Source: Bubalus kerabau
Lineage: Eukaryota > Chordata > Mammalia > Artiodactyla > Bovidae
Assembly (NCBI RefSeq): GCF_029407905.1
Contig: NC_073629.1
Span: 55,564,301 to 55,628,300, forward strand
DNA: 64,000 nt
Reading direction: 5' to 3'
In this document: positions 1 to 10,996 of the stretch, in pieces
Position numbering within the stretch: position 1 is the stretch's first letter
How the letters are laid out: every line of letters begins with the position of its first letter
The notes under the pieces: generated by a model
Seen by the model: only the letters and a program-made list of their open reading frames with translations
Databases searched by the model: none
What the model was told of the DNA's origin: nothing
Translations under genes and position numbers: made by a program

Positions 1-392
1 GCCTAGCTTGGAGAATTTTGAGCATTACTTTGCTAGCATGTGACACGAGTGCACTTATGTAGTAATATGAACATTCTTTGGCATTGTCCTTCTTTGGGAC
101 TGGAATGAAAACTGACCTATTCTAGTCCTGTGGCCACTGTTGAGTGAGTTTTCTAAATTTGATGGCATATTCAGTACAGAACTTTAACAGCATTATCTTT
201 CAGGATTTAAAATAGCTCAACTGGAACTCCATCACCTCCACTGGTTTTGCTCATAGTGATGTTTCCTAAGGTACACTTGACTTCGTACTCCAGGATATCT
301 GGCCTGGGTGAGTGAGCCTACTACTGTGGTTATCTGGGTCGTTACGATCTTTTTTGTGTAGTTCTTCTGTGTATTCTTGCCACCTCTTAAAG
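1..392 (-). mobile_element. BovB LINE fragment, cut by window edge
   Basis: The plus strand reads as the reverse complement of the BovB (RTE-clade) region upstream of and at the start of the reverse transcriptase. It closely parallels the BovB text at 37715-38110 and 57540-57800 of this window. The copy is truncated near 392, within the stretch that encodes the part before the reverse transcriptase core. Its 3' part lies outside the window. It is decayed and not coding. Confidence 0.9.
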
Positions 393-403
393 TAGGGGTA
401 ATG

Positions 404-545
404 TCCTCAGTTCAGTTCAGTTGCTCAGTCGTGTCTGACTCTTTGCAACCCCATGAACTGCAGCACACCAGGCCTCCCTGTCCATCACCAACTCCCGGAG
501 TCCAAACCCATGTCCACTGAATCTGGCTAAGCTTCATCCGCTGAT
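404..545 (-). mobile_element. BovB 3'-end fragment
   Basis: This is a short copy of the BovB 3' terminus, starting with the tandem TTCAG repeats that mark the BovB tail in reverse orientation. Because it lies at higher coordinates than the more 5' BovB text at 1-392, it must be a separate insertion that abuts the first one. Confidence 0.85.
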
Positions 546-1890
546 CCAGACATTCTTCTTTAATAGTAATATTAACATTATTCTATCTATATTTAATTGC
601 AAAGTTTTTTTTTCCTAGAGAGATGTGGCTCAAAACAGTAACAATGTAGCAGAAAGTTATATAAACCACCAAGTAATTACCACTTTCATATTACTAACGA
701 TTATTTTAGGCTATAAATGAATTAACCATTATGGATCTGGAATAAAGCAAATATTCTTCCAGAAAAGAAAAACATCTGACCGTACTATTACTGTAATTAA
801 AATCAGACTGACAGTGTAATTAAAGGCTTGCTTTAACTACTGATATAACTGCTAGCATATACTATGGTGTTCAGAATATTTTATAAATATTATGCAAAAT
901 CTTGAGTTGTTTTAGATCAAGGAAAAGTTTATTTTGACATAATTGAGGAGTATGAGAAACAGATAAAAAATAAATAGGCAAATCCAAAAGGAAAAGATTT
1001 ACATAAAGGAAACGCTCATCTTTTAAGATTGATCCTAATTCTAAGAACTTCCCATACAATGGAAATATATTAAAAATAGCAATTTGATATATTATATGGC
1101 AATAATCCAATTCAGTAAGGCAAGTATTTCCAAAAAATGTATTTTAAAAATATGTGGGTTAATTGAGGCTCAGAGATGTTCAGTGAATTGCCCTGGGATC
1201 AAATCATTAATTAAGAAGGAACAATCAGGACTAGAGACTCTTCTCACTCATAATCCCAGGCTGTTTTCATTATATAGGGCTGTCTTTTAGTAATATCAAC
1301 TGATGCTTCCTGGTTCTTCTAAATATAAAATAAATGTCTCTTTCTGTAATAAAATGCTATTTTATTATACAACAATTTCCAGGTTGAACCACTCCATTAA
1401 TTTGAGATAGTCTTTTTAAAGTATATTCTCTAACCTAATTACAATATTATCCCCAAAGTCCTTACATTTTAATAATCGTATATGAAGATGAATCCATACC
1501 AATTTACACACAGAAAGGAAAGATGCTGTGGTCAAAAGCTACCATTTTAAGAGAAATAGAGAAAAAATAGATACAGGTGTATTTTACAAAGCAGAAGGAA
1601 TTAACCACTTAACTGAAGATTACTTGTAAATGACATCTTATTACTTCTGTAGTATGAAATGCGAAATAGCCTCACCCAACCACAGATGTGTAATAGTTCC
1701 TAATTCATACAAATATTTCAAAATTTCCAAGTATAAAAACTTATTAGAATTAAAGATTTCATCAACTTTTTTTGGTATTCACCAAGCAGTAAAATGACGT
1801 AAGAATGGGAAGAGGGAATTAGCTAAAAAGAACAATAATATTTAATCAATACCCACCTTATGCATGAATTTATTTAGTTTCTTTACTTAT
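546..1890. other. PKN2 intron, mostly without recognisable features
   Basis: AT-rich intronic DNA downstream of the last PKN2 exon seen. About 1130-1275 resembles a reversed MIR SINE, with a GAGGCTCAGAGA-like core. I found no kinase-domain exon here, so the next PKN2 exon is outside the window. Confidence 0.6.
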
Positions 1891-1892
1891 TA

Positions 1893-2095
1893 CAGTTGAT
1901 CCCTGAACAACATGGGGATTAATCGTGCATAATTTACAGTCAGCCCTATGTATCTGCAGTTCTTCCACATCTATGAATTCACCAACCACAAACTACGTAA
2001 TATTATAGCATTTACTAAATGCAAAATATCCGTATTTAAGTGAACCCACGTAGTTGAAGACCATGTTATTCAACAATCGACTGTATTATTGAAAG
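1893..2095. mobile_element. Non-autonomous DNA transposon, tentative
   Basis: It begins with a TTGATCCCTGAACAACATG-like terminus very similar to the terminus at 27243, and contains text typical of short MER-type TIR elements. The far end near 2090 is less clear. The family was not assigned. Confidence 0.5.
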
Positions 2096-2189
2096 AGATA
2101 ATTTTGTCATTTCGATATATACTGAATACATCGATTTTCATAAGTTATAACTTTAGAAAAGTGTAACAATTTCATTTTTAAAAACTAAC

Positions 2190-2281
2190 CTGTCTACTTC
2201 ATCTCGTGCCACAATGTCTCCTTTCTTTAAGGCTTTTATAGCAAACATTTCATTAGTGTGTTTATATTCAGCCAAAAGCAC
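2190..2281 (-). CDS. PKN2: PKN2 coding exon 13 of 13 in window (ATP-site lysine)
   Basis: A 92-bp exon, acceptor ...TTTCAG and donor CAG|GTTAGT. It reads VLLAEYKHTNEMFAIKALKK and continues GDIVARDEVD. The AIK motif supplies the kinase VAIK-type lysine that holds ATP phosphates in the N-lobe. It joins in phase to the preceding exon, which ends in ...GHFGK. The remaining kinase exons (C-helix onward) are not in this window. Confidence 0.96.
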
Positions 2282-2358
2282 CTGAAATTAGATTAAAATA
2301 ATTATTTCTCATTTGAATGATTAGAATGCCTACAAAGAAAGAAAATTTAAAAGATTAC

Positions 2359-2434
2359 CTTTCCAAAATGTCCTCTACCCAAGACAGCACAACACCTGAA
2401 GTCTTGTAGACTGAACTGAAACATTTGTTGAGAT
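2359..2434 (-). CDS. PKN2: PKN2 coding exon 12 (glycine-rich loop)
   Basis: A 76-bp exon reading QQMFQFSLQDFRCCAVLGRG followed by HFGK. It starts the kinase domain and contains the nucleotide-binding glycine loop LGRGHFG. Acceptor TTTTCAG and donor AAAG|GTAATC are good. The short 77-bp intron to the next exon is typical of this tightly packed part of the gene. Confidence 0.96.
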
Positions 2435-2515
2435 CTGAAAACAGTAATGCCGATTAAAAATATGGCAAAAGCATGGGACCAAACAGGTAAGTAAAGCTGT
2501 GGATATATTCTTTAC

Positions 2516-2646
2516 CTTCTGTCCTCAAGTTCATGAATACCACTATACTCTAGGCCTGACTGAGGGATATCAGGCTCATATTCAGATTGAGATTTTGGAA
2601 GTATTCTGTTTCTGTCATTCTCAGTATCAAAAACAGTTTCTGAATC
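2516..2646 (-). CDS. PKN2: PKN2 coding exon 11 (linker before kinase)
   Basis: A 131-bp exon, DSETVFDTENDRNRILPKSQ and onward to HELEDRR. It encodes the acidic, Ser-rich linker just before the kinase domain. Acceptor TGCAG, donor AGAAG|GTAAAG. In the family this linker holds regulatory phosphorylation sites and a caspase-sensitive zone; which residues act here is not shown by sequence alone. Confidence 0.95.
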
Positions 2647-2844
2647 CTGCAAAATATTAAACACTCATTAAATCATAGAAACATTCAGAAAACAACTTAT
2701 TAGGTAAGAATAAAGAAAAAATGTTAAGTCAATATAAATATGAATAAGAAAATAAAATTCAGATATTATTATTATGTATTCATTTTTATGGTCATTAATT
2801 ATATATTACTCTTATCTTAAAAATATAAAAAATGAATAATAAAA

Positions 2845-3735
2845 ATACTAATTTGAAAAGACACAGGAGCTCCAATGTTCACAGCAGCACTATTTACAAT
2901 AGCTAGTTTCATGGAAGCAACCAAAGTGTCCACCAACAGACCACTGGTTTAAGAAGATGCGGTATATACAGATGACCAATAGGCACATGAAAGGGTATTC
3001 TCTTACACTGTTGGTAGGAATGTAAATTGGTGCAGCCACTATAGAAAACAGTACAGAGGTTCTTAAAAAAGCTAAAAATACAGTTGCCCTATAATCCAGC
3101 AATCCCACTCCTGGGCATATACTGAGACAAATTTCTAATTCAAAAAGATACACGCACCCCTATGTTCTTGCAGCACTATTTACAATAGCCAAGGCATGGA
3201 AACAACCTGAATGTCCACTGGTAGATCAATGGATAAAGAAAACTTGGTGTGTGTGTGTATATATATACACACAGACACACAGTAGAATTACTCAGCCATT
3301 AAAAAAGAATGAAATAATGCTGTCTGCACTAACATGGATGGACCTAGAGATTATCATGATACATGAATTAAGTCAGAAAGAGAAAGACAAATACCACATG
3401 ATATCATTTATATGTGGAATCTAAAATATAACACAAATGAACATATCTACAAAACAAAGCACTCAGAAATATAGAGAACAGATTTGTGGTTGTCAAGGGC
3501 GACGGGGTTGGGGGAGGAAAGGATTGGGAATGTGGGATTAGCAGACGCAAACTACTATATACAGGATGGATAAACAACAAGGTCCTACTATATAGCATAA
3601 GAAATTATATTCAATATCCTGTGATAAACTGTAATGGAAAAAAATATATGTATAACTGAGTCACTCTGCTCTACAGAAGAAATTAAGCACAACACTATAT
3701 ATCAACTATACTTCAATATAATTGTTTTAAACTGT
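2845..3735 (+). mobile_element. L1 LINE 3' end, first copy
   Basis: Contains the typical mammalian L1 ORF2 C-terminal and 3' end text: a CACAGCAGCACTATTTACAAT-like stretch, a GGACCTAGAGATTATCAT-like stretch, and the end text TATATCAACTATACTTCAAT. It sits in sense to the plus strand, so it is antisense to PKN2. No open frame of note. Confidence 0.85.
3247..3283. repeat. (TG)n(TA)n(CA)n microsatellite
   Basis: An alternating purine-pyrimidine tract inside the L1 copy, nearly self-complementary about its TA centre. Confidence 0.9.
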
Positions 3736-3769
3736 GGTATATAGATATAGAATGGAAAATTAATCTCTG

Positions 3770-4178
3770 CCCACAAAAAGAATGAAATAATGCCCTCTAC
3801 AGCAATATGGATGGACCTATAGAATATTACCCTTAGTGAAGTAAGTCAGAGGAAGAAATGGTATATATCCCATATGTGGAATCTAGAAAATAATATAAAT
3901 GAATATATTTACAAAACAGAAATAGACTCATAGATTTAGAAAACAAAGTTGTGGTTACCAGGGGGAGAAGGAATAGGAGAGGGACAAACTAAGGGTATAG
4001 GGTTATTATGTACAAACTTCTATAAATAAAATAGATAATAGGATATATTGTATGGCACAGGGAATTATAACCATTATCTTGTAAAAAGCTATAATGAAAT
4101 AGACTCTGAAAAAAATACTGAATCACTATGCTGTATACCTGAAACAGTGTTGTAAATCAATCATATTTCAATTAAAAA
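3770..4178 (+). mobile_element. L1 LINE 3' end, second copy
   Basis: A second L1 3' end in the same orientation, restarting at the AAAAAGAATGAAATAATGCC text that already occurs near 3302. It ends in ATTTCAATT plus a run of A. It is a separate insertion or a duplicated 3' end. Confidence 0.8.
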
Positions 4179-4402
4179 AAAATGAATACATTACTTTCAT
4201 TTTATATGCATTTTCAGGTATCATGTTAACCTAGTTAGAAGATGCACAGTCAGGAAATACTTCATCTAATATCAGCCATACTCCCAGCTCCTAGAATAAG
4301 CAACCTATTCCATCTCTAGTGGCTCATGGGCATCCAGTGGTTTTTATGTTTCACTCACAAGAAACAACTTAAAAGTGCATCTCATTCACTATGATGCTAT
4401 AG

Positions 4403-4600
4403 TGTTAGTTGCTCAGTTGTGTTGGACTCTTTGCAATTCCATGTAGTCCTCCAGGCTCCTCTGTCCATGAGGATTCTCCAGGCAAGAATACTGCAGTGGG
4501 TTGCCATGTCCTCCAGGGGATCTTCCTTACCCAGGGATCCAATCCCAGTCTCCCACATTGCAGGCAGATTCTTTTCCATCTGAGCCACAAGGGAAGCCCA
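4403..4600 (-). mobile_element. Bov-tA SINE
   Basis: Reverse copy of the tRNA-derived Bov-tA SINE, with GGGAAGCCC at its high-coordinate 5' end. It is flanked by direct repeats ATGATGCTATAG (4391-4402) and ATGATGCTACAG (4601-4612), the target-site duplication made by LINE machinery. It lies in the intron just upstream of PKN2 exon 11. Confidence 0.92.
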
Positions 4601-4688
4601 ATGATGCTACAGCTGATAAATTACCATGATGCTATAACTGGTAATTTATTTGGTGAAAAGGAATTATACAAGGTTTAAAATGCCTTAC

Positions 4689-4809
4689 CGGTCCTGGTGT
4701 ATCCAAATCTCTTGCAGATTCATCTATTTCACCAAGGGAAGAATCACGTGGTGGGGCTGGAGGAGGCTCAGGTTCAAGATCAAAGTCCAACTTGGTTACT
4801 GTTGAATCA
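4689..4809 (-). CDS. PKN2: PKN2 coding exon 10 (proline-rich hinge)
   Basis: A 121-bp exon encoding DSTVTKLDFDLEPEPPPAPP, then RDSSLGEIDESARDLDTPGP. The proline-rich part is the type of site bound by SH3 domains (NCK binding is reported for PRK2). Acceptor ATAAG, donor ACCG|GTAAGG. As I remember the human protein, the end of this exon is about two residues shorter here; a sequence comparison would be needed to confirm this. Confidence 0.95.
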
Positions 4810-5030
4810 CTTATAAAAGATAAAGCAATTCACCAAAAGCAGTAATCAAAAGTATATATTTTAAATAGCTTTAAAATTAAAGCAAACAATTTTATTGTTT
4901 TTAAAAGTCGAGCACTAACTTCAAAATACTATTTGGAAAAAATGAGACTTCTAATAGATTCACTGTAATCAATATGTATGAGTGTCACAATAATTATTTT
5001 ATAAAAGCTTAAAAATGTTAAAATACATAC

Positions 5031-5205
5031 CTAGCTGGAGGTGCTAATTCAGGGATGTGTACATCAACCACTGGCACTGCAGCAGGCACAGGGGCTTGAG
5101 GGCTGAAGGTGCCAGAATGATTTACTGTAGGAATAGCTCTTCTCACAAGTCTTCCCCATGTGGCGATATTAATATTCATTTGAGGAGCTCTGAGAAAGGT
5201 TTTGC
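5031..5205 (-). CDS. PKN2: PKN2 coding exon 9 (after C2-like domain)
   Basis: A 175-bp exon: GKTFLRAPQMNINIATWGRL, then VRRAIPTVNHSGTFSPQAPV and onward to ELAPPA. It follows the C2-like domain and begins the hinge. Acceptor CCACAG; donor CTAG|GTATGT. A second AG lies 16 nt inside the exon but would shift the frame, so I chose the upstream one. Confidence 0.95.
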
Positions 5206-5784
5206 CTGTGGATATTGTAAATAAAGAAAACCGAACAAGTAATTTTTTTATTACCAAAAGCCATAACTGAAAAATTCATATTCATTGGTTTATAATTTAT
5301 GAAGAACAAACAGTATCTGTCATTTAAAAAAACAGTTCTTAACTATTTGTTATTAAAGGCTAGTGCAAAAAAGCAAAATCTGTTTAAAAAATAAATAGGT
5401 AGGAATTGCTCATTTAAGTCTAGTAATGATAGGCGGTTAAGGTTGAAAAAAAAAAAGAATTCGTATCTTTTAGAGATACTAACTGTAATATTTATGGATG
5501 AATCAATATGATGTCTGGGTTCACTTCAAATAAGCTGAGGAAGTTGTGAGTGATGGAACATGGATGAAACAAAATTGGACATGAGTTGACTGTTGTTGAA
5601 GCTGAGTGATGTTACATTGCACTAGTCTCTATATATATGTTTAAAACTTTCCCTAACAAAATTAAGTAAATAACTGAACAAATAAGCAAAAAGCAAAGAT
5701 GGGTATCACTTTTTAAACAGTATGTACATTTAAAACATTTAAGATAACACCAAAACACTCTGTACCTGATTTCTTAGTAATTAC

Positions 5785-5860
5785 CTTGTTGTTTGGAAAA
5801 AATTTTCTTTTGTCTTTGGAGTTTTGGTCTTCTTTCAATAACTGGATTAAAAAAGGTAAC
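5785..5860 (-). CDS. PKN2: PKN2 coding exon 8 (C2-like domain end)
   Basis: A 76-bp exon, VTFFNPVIERRPKLQRQKKI then FSKQQ. The basic tail after the C2-like fold is conserved in the PKN family. Acceptor CTGCAG, donor CAAG|GTAATT. The split glycine codon is completed by the next exon. Confidence 0.95.
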
Positions 5861-5944
5861 CTGCAGTGAAGAAAATTTAAGTTGACATGAATACAGTATT
5901 AGATTCATGGTTCATGAAATTCAGTAAACTTCTAAGTTTTAAAA

Positions 5945-6130
5945 ACTTAAGAGAATCTGAGATATAATTTGGTTCCATCCCCTCATTTTCTAGATAAGAT
6001 AACAGACCTAGAAAAGAAAAATGATTTGTCTTAGGGTAATATACTATTTAGTGGCAGAGTTGAGCCAAGAATTCAAGTTATCTGTCATTCAGCCTAAATA
6101 CTCTTCCCACTTCTACATCATGTTGCTTAC
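5945..6130 (-). mobile_element. MIR SINE, old
   Basis: Degenerate MIR core in reverse: a CATTTTCTAGATAAG-like stretch, then TAGTGGCAGAG and a distal CACTTCTACATCATG-like end. It ends about 50 bp from the PKN2 exon 7 donor. Confidence 0.6.
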
Positions 6131-6183
6131 ATATATAACTTCAATTGCAGTTATGCATATTTAAAATAAAATACATTTATTAC

Positions 6184-6327
6184 CTCTGCAAATAAAGTAC
6201 CCTGTGGTTCCAAATAGAGACACATGCCATGCCGTTGGTTGTCTAAAAAATCTTCTAACCTCAGAAATTTTACAGCACACAGAGATCGCCAATCACGCCA
6301 ATAAACTGAAATTTCCAGTTCACGTGA
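6184..6327 (-). CDS. PKN2: PKN2 coding exon 7 (C2-like domain core)
   Basis: A 144-bp exon of exactly 48 codons in phase 0, SRELEISVYWRDWRSLCAVK to EPQGTLFAE. This is the core of the C2-like domain thought to mediate lipid response and autoinhibition. Acceptor TTCTAG, donor AGAG|GTAATA. Confidence 0.96.
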
Positions 6328-6741
6328 CTAGAATAATTAAATAAAAAATAAAGAAAACAGGGAAGACATCATTGGACAAACATGTGAATAAAATATTACA
6401 AAAAGTACAAAATACAAATACAATAAACAAAGATAACATACACAACGGTCACACTATTTTAAAGAGTGCTTTTATAATGTTTCTCTGTTATGTATTACTT
6501 TAACAAACATATATTTTACTAAAAGGAAGAAATTCATATTCTGACACTCCTCAGTTAAGGTATTTCTTTTAGATAAAGAATACATAACTGGGAACTAACA
6601 ATACAGACGAATGACCACAGAAACTCTTCCCCATCTCACAGCTTCAATATCTTTTGGATTTTCCTCTTCCAACTGGTATCATTTGTTGTGCTATTGTATG
6701 ACCTCAGTGTTCACCTCAAAGAACCCATTTCAAACCTTTTT

Positions 6742-6860
6742 CTTTCTTATTTATTTTTTTGGCTATGTGACATGTAGGATCTTCCCCGGCCAGGGACTGA
6801 ACCTGTGGCCCCTGCGTTGGGAGTGTGAAGTCTTAACCATTGGACTACCAGGGAAGTCCA
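6742..6860 (-). mobile_element. CHR-type tRNA SINE
   Basis: Reverse copy with the signature GACTACCAGGGAAGTCC 5' end and a GGGACTGAACCTGTGGCCCC-like box, followed by a T-rich (A-tail) end. CHR SINEs are shared by ruminants and whales. Confidence 0.88.
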
Positions 6861-8438
6861 AACCTTATTATCTCAATGCTAAATCAGGAAAACATCTGTA
6901 AACAGCATTTATTCTCTGCTTTCAGTGTGCCACACACTATGCCAAACACTTTTAAGAATGTTAGATCATTTAATCTTCTAAAGAATAATACTGAGTAACA
7001 GGACCAACAGGGGTCTGCATAGGTCAGCGTTAAACAGAAAACCAAGTTTTTTACAGAAAGATGTTCATTTATTACAATATCAGACAAAACAAAACAATAA
7101 AGCTGCACAAAACCAGGGACAAGTATATTATACCATATCTACATGAGGGAAAACTCTATAAAAATAATGCTTATGTGGAAAAATATATTTAAGGTTTTAA
7201 CAATCAATTTTATTAAATATACTTGTAGAATATACTTGTAGAACACAGTTTATAATTTGGAGGCAAAGCCATAAATAGACCTCTACATACAAGTCATAAT
7301 CTACATACATTTAAATTATAAAGCATGACTTCCCCATTATTTTGTTTTTCAGAATTTTGTGGATCATCCATAGAAAGAGATAAATGGTTTTTCCTTTAGG
7401 CTCAACAAAGTAATACATTATTTCTTTCATATAAAAACTTTCAGTTTGTGAACTTATGCATCTTATTATCTAAACTCCTAGTATGCATAATAAAATCATT
7501 TGACTTACAGAAAATACTTACAAAAAACAACACATGAAAAAAATCAGTCAAGACACAATGTGCTAGAAGGTCTCACAGACAATCAGGAAAAATGACAAGG
7601 AAAAGACACCTTGGCAGTGAGCACATGAGCTGAGGACCTCCTACCTCACTGCTTCTTTCTGATATTACTAATGGAAAGAATATTTGTCATGAAAGGGGAA
7701 GTATAATTATTTCAAGATCAACAATGGCATTTAGAAGTGATAAGTATTAATGCTATATTATTCTATTCAAGTTAGAATTTTAAGTATTTTGAAAACAGTT
7801 ATCTTTGGAACTATAAACTACATAATTGAACCAGAGGTTGGTAGTTTAGACTACATTATTTTAAACTAGAAATGGAGAAGTCTACTTTCCATATTCTCCA
7901 ACAGTATCAGGGAGGAAAACTTGTTTTGAATCAGGCAAATGAAAGTAGTATTGATGCTGGGGATGGAATTAGTAATACTTAAAAGTTGTTATACTTTTCA
8001 CACTGTGACTAACACTTTCTCTTTCATAATAATATAAACCCTAAGTTAGTGATTTAATTTAATTATTTGGAAGAATGAGGACAGGAGTGTGGATAGTTTA
8101 ATAGTATGTATTGGCAATTTCTGATAATGCAAAAACAATAAATAGGAATCCCTTGAGAAGTTCTCTACTAATCTTGTCCTCATTCCTACATTTCAGCCTC
8201 TCACTCCCACCAGTATCTATAATCTTTCCACAGCCTCAGCTGTTTGCATCCTTCTCTGACCATCACCTCCTAACATTCTAGTAGCTCAGTCTTTCTAGCC
8301 CCTCAACATCCACTGATCCTTCAACCTGTTACTTCTAATCCACTAATTCTACGACCTTTCTACTGGCTCCCACTCTGTCAATATTCTCTTCTTCTTTTTC
8401 CATTGATCAGTGAACATTCTCTAGGACTCTGCTCTTAA
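6861..8438. other. PKN2 intron without clear features
   Basis: AT-rich. Near 6915-6990 there is text like the end of MIR/L2 elements. Positions 7215-7245 hold a short near-tandem repeat of TATACTTGTAGAA. Nothing else was recognised. Confidence 0.5.
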
Positions 8439-8446
8439 CAGAACTG

Positions 8447-8714
8447 CTGCTGCTGCTGCTGCTATGCCACTTCAGTCATGTCTGACTCTGTGAGACCCCA
8501 TAGACGGCAGCCCACCAGGCTCCTCTTTCCCTGGGATTCTCCAGGCAAGAATACTGGAGTGGGTTGCCATTTCCTTCTCCAATGCATGAAAGTGAAAAGT
8601 GAAAGTGAAGTTGTGTCTGACTCTTAGTGACCCCATGGACTGCAGGCTACCAGGCTCCTCCGTCCATGGGATTTTCCAGGCAAGGGCACTGGAGTGGGGT
8701 GCCATTGCCTTCTC
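8447..8714 (-). mobile_element. Bov-A2 SINE with (GCT)n tail
   Basis: A reverse two-unit ruminant Bov-A2 SINE. The trinucleotide tail (GCT)n is at the low-coordinate 3' end. Direct repeats CAGAACTG at 8439-8446 and 8715-8722 are the target-site duplication. Between the units, 8588-8610 carries two GAAANNGAA-type motifs (GAAAGTGAAA and GAAAGTGAAG). Confidence 0.93.
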
Positions 8715-9019
8715 CAGAACTGGTTCCTGTTAAAATTTTTCCAAGCTTCAATTCATCCTGTTTCTAATATTGATAAAGATGGTTCCCCATTACATTAGCA
8801 AAGTTAATCAAAAGGAAATGTGAATGGTAAGAGGTTATACATAAGGATTCTTGCTTTTTATTTCAATCTCTCATGGAAGGATTAAACTTTTTGCTAGAGG
8901 AAGGCTGAGGGAATTCAGAAAAAATGTGAAATTAGACAGCTATTGTGTTTCTAATAAATATTAATAAAGAAGAAATTTTCTAAGAAAATATAAAAAGGGT
9001 AACCTGATAAGAACAGAAA

Positions 9020-9135
9020 GAACTCAGAACTGATAGTACACTTCAGAATCCTAGTTTATACCTTGAGCTAGTTATTTAACCTCTAGAACACAAAATATCC
9101 TTATTAATCTGTAAAATGAGGAGGCTGGTTTACAT
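9020..9135 (+). mobile_element. MIR SINE, old
   Basis: Degenerate MIR core: GAGCTAGTTATTTAACCTCT, then TTAATCTGTAAAATGAGG, in MIR sense order. Confidence 0.7.
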
Positions 9136-9351
9136 CAGTAATTTTCAAAACTTTTTTTTTAAACTGCCAAATTTCAAATGACATCTTACCCTGAATCTCA
9201 AAACAAAACACATACAGAAAAATAGTTTGTGTTGTATCTGAAATAATTCTACAAGAGCCCCAAGCTCCCATGAACATAATTTTAACTTGTCTAGATCATT
9301 CTAAATCTAGATAATTTCTACAGTATCTCAAAACTCTAAAAAGATCTATCT

Positions 9352-9478
9352 GGGAGTTCTCTGTGGCCTAGAGGTTTAAATTCTGGGCTTTCACTGCCAT
9401 GGCCTGGATTCAGTTCCTTGTTGGGAAACTGAGATTTCACAAGTTACATGGCATGACCAAAAATACAACATAAATTAA
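9352..9478 (+). mobile_element. CHR-type tRNA SINE
   Basis: A diverged copy: GGGAGTTCTCTGTGGCCTAG start, a GGATTCAGTTCCTTG box B-like stretch, and an A-rich tail. Confidence 0.8.
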
Positions 9479-10177
9479 AAAATAAATGAAAAGATCTATG
9501 AATTTTTGTATTTTGGAAAAGAAACAGTATAGACAACTTAGTTCTAGAATGTCATAGCAAAGAAGCTTGACATTAGGCAAAATGCTGAGCATGAACATGT
9601 CAGTTTAAAATAATATCTTCTATAAACGTTTCTATAAACATTTTCTATAAATAAATATTCTAAAAATATAAGGGATAAAATAAAAACTAAAAAAGCACAT
9701 GAAAGGTAAAATATACTACATAAACAGAAGTATTTATCATGCTTAGTAATGTGGCCTTCCCCAAAGAGGAGCTTCTAATCCAGTCAGGGATAGGTAACAT
9801 GCACATTAGGAACTCAGAAGGTCAAACTGGCCTAAGGGATGAATAGCTTTACTTAGCTATGCAGTGTCTTCAAAGTTTCAAGAGAGAATTACTCCAAAGT
9901 GGGAAGAAAGTCTCATATCATGAAGAAGAAAAACAATTTCAGATGAAGATTACAGTGCAAGTAAAACATTACCAAACAACAGTTATCAAACTTTGTAGTT
10001 TTCTAAGTGTGTAGGTTGGGTAATAGTAAATTATTCACTCTTTACCAGGTTTTCATCATCTTCTGCTGTTTCTTCATTTTTGCCACTGTTAACTTTCTAT
10101 CTCATACAAATTATCAAGGAAGAAAGAGCATTCTGAAGGACATTCATGGTCCACTATCAGCTCTGAAATTTATTGAT

Positions 10178-10515
10178 ATATAATCACTCTGGAAGGAAAT
10201 CAAATCAGTCAATCCTAAAGGAAAACAGCCCTGAAGATTCATTGGAAAAACTAATGCTGAAGCTGAAACTCCAATACTTTGGTCACCTGATGCGAGGAGC
10301 TGACTCATTTGAAAAGACCCTGATGCTGGGAAAGACTGAGGGCAGGAGGAGAAGGGAACAACAGAGGATGAGATGGTTGGATGGCATCAGCGACTCAAAG
10401 GATTTGAGTTAGGTTTGGGTGAACTGCGGGAGTTGGTGTTGGACAGGGAGGACTGGTGTGCTGTGGTTCATGGGGTCACAAAGAGTCGGACATGACTGAG
10501 TGACTGAACTGAAAC
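10178..10515 (+). mobile_element. BovB LINE 3' end
   Basis: 5'-truncated BovB copy in plus orientation, from the GAAATCAAATCAGTCAATCC-like zone to the terminal GACTGAACTGAA repeats. It encodes remnants of the protein C-terminus, reading LKLKLQYFGHLMRGADS. Confidence 0.92.
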
Positions 10516-10918
10516 TAATAAAACATTGTTAATCAACTACACTCTGATATAAAATGAGAAGTTAAAAAACCTCACTGAGAGAGAACTTACTGTAGCAATT
10601 TATTTTTTAACAGTACTATTCTTGGTACTAAAATAAAATCTATCATCATTGATTTTGCTTTATCTTCCACACTCACAAAGCATACAGTCAAGGATGTTCA
10701 AGGATGAACAGAACATGTACTACAACCTACCACTTGCCCCTTTTAAAGCACTTGGCAAACACTGCTACTTGATCAGCATAAACAACAACTCATCCAATAA
10801 ACCTTAACAGTGAGCTTGAGGAAGTTACTACCAATCCATTTAGTCAATACACACAAATGGAAATCTCACTGCTATCCCTACTTTAATTTTTGTTTTATGT
10901 GTTCCTCCTTATAATTTA

Positions 10919-10936
10919 AAAATAATAATAATAATA
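10919..10936. repeat. (AAT)n tract
   Basis: Short AAT repeats joined to the A-rich end of the SINE that continues to 10996. Confidence 0.8.
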
Positions 10937-10996
10937 ACAATAATTTTATTTATTTTCGGCTGTGCTGGGTTTTCGTTGCTGCATAGGCTTTTCTGT
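10937..10996 (-). mobile_element. CHR-type SINE, 3' part split by mariner
   Basis: TTTTCGGCTGTGCTGGGTTT and onward matches the 3' part of a long CHR-type SINE in reverse. The element resumes at 12860, after the mariner copy, with TTGGAGCAAGTGGGGGCTAC, so the two pieces are one SINE. Confidence 0.85.

Noticed and set aside
1..2189. Search for the next kinase exon (C-helix, hinge region)
   Set aside because: No matching reverse-strand coding text with splice borders was found; it must lie below position 1.
8447..8464. (GCT)n as a possible coding triplet expansion
   Set aside because: It is the normal trinucleotide tail of the Bov-A2 SINE, not part of an exon.
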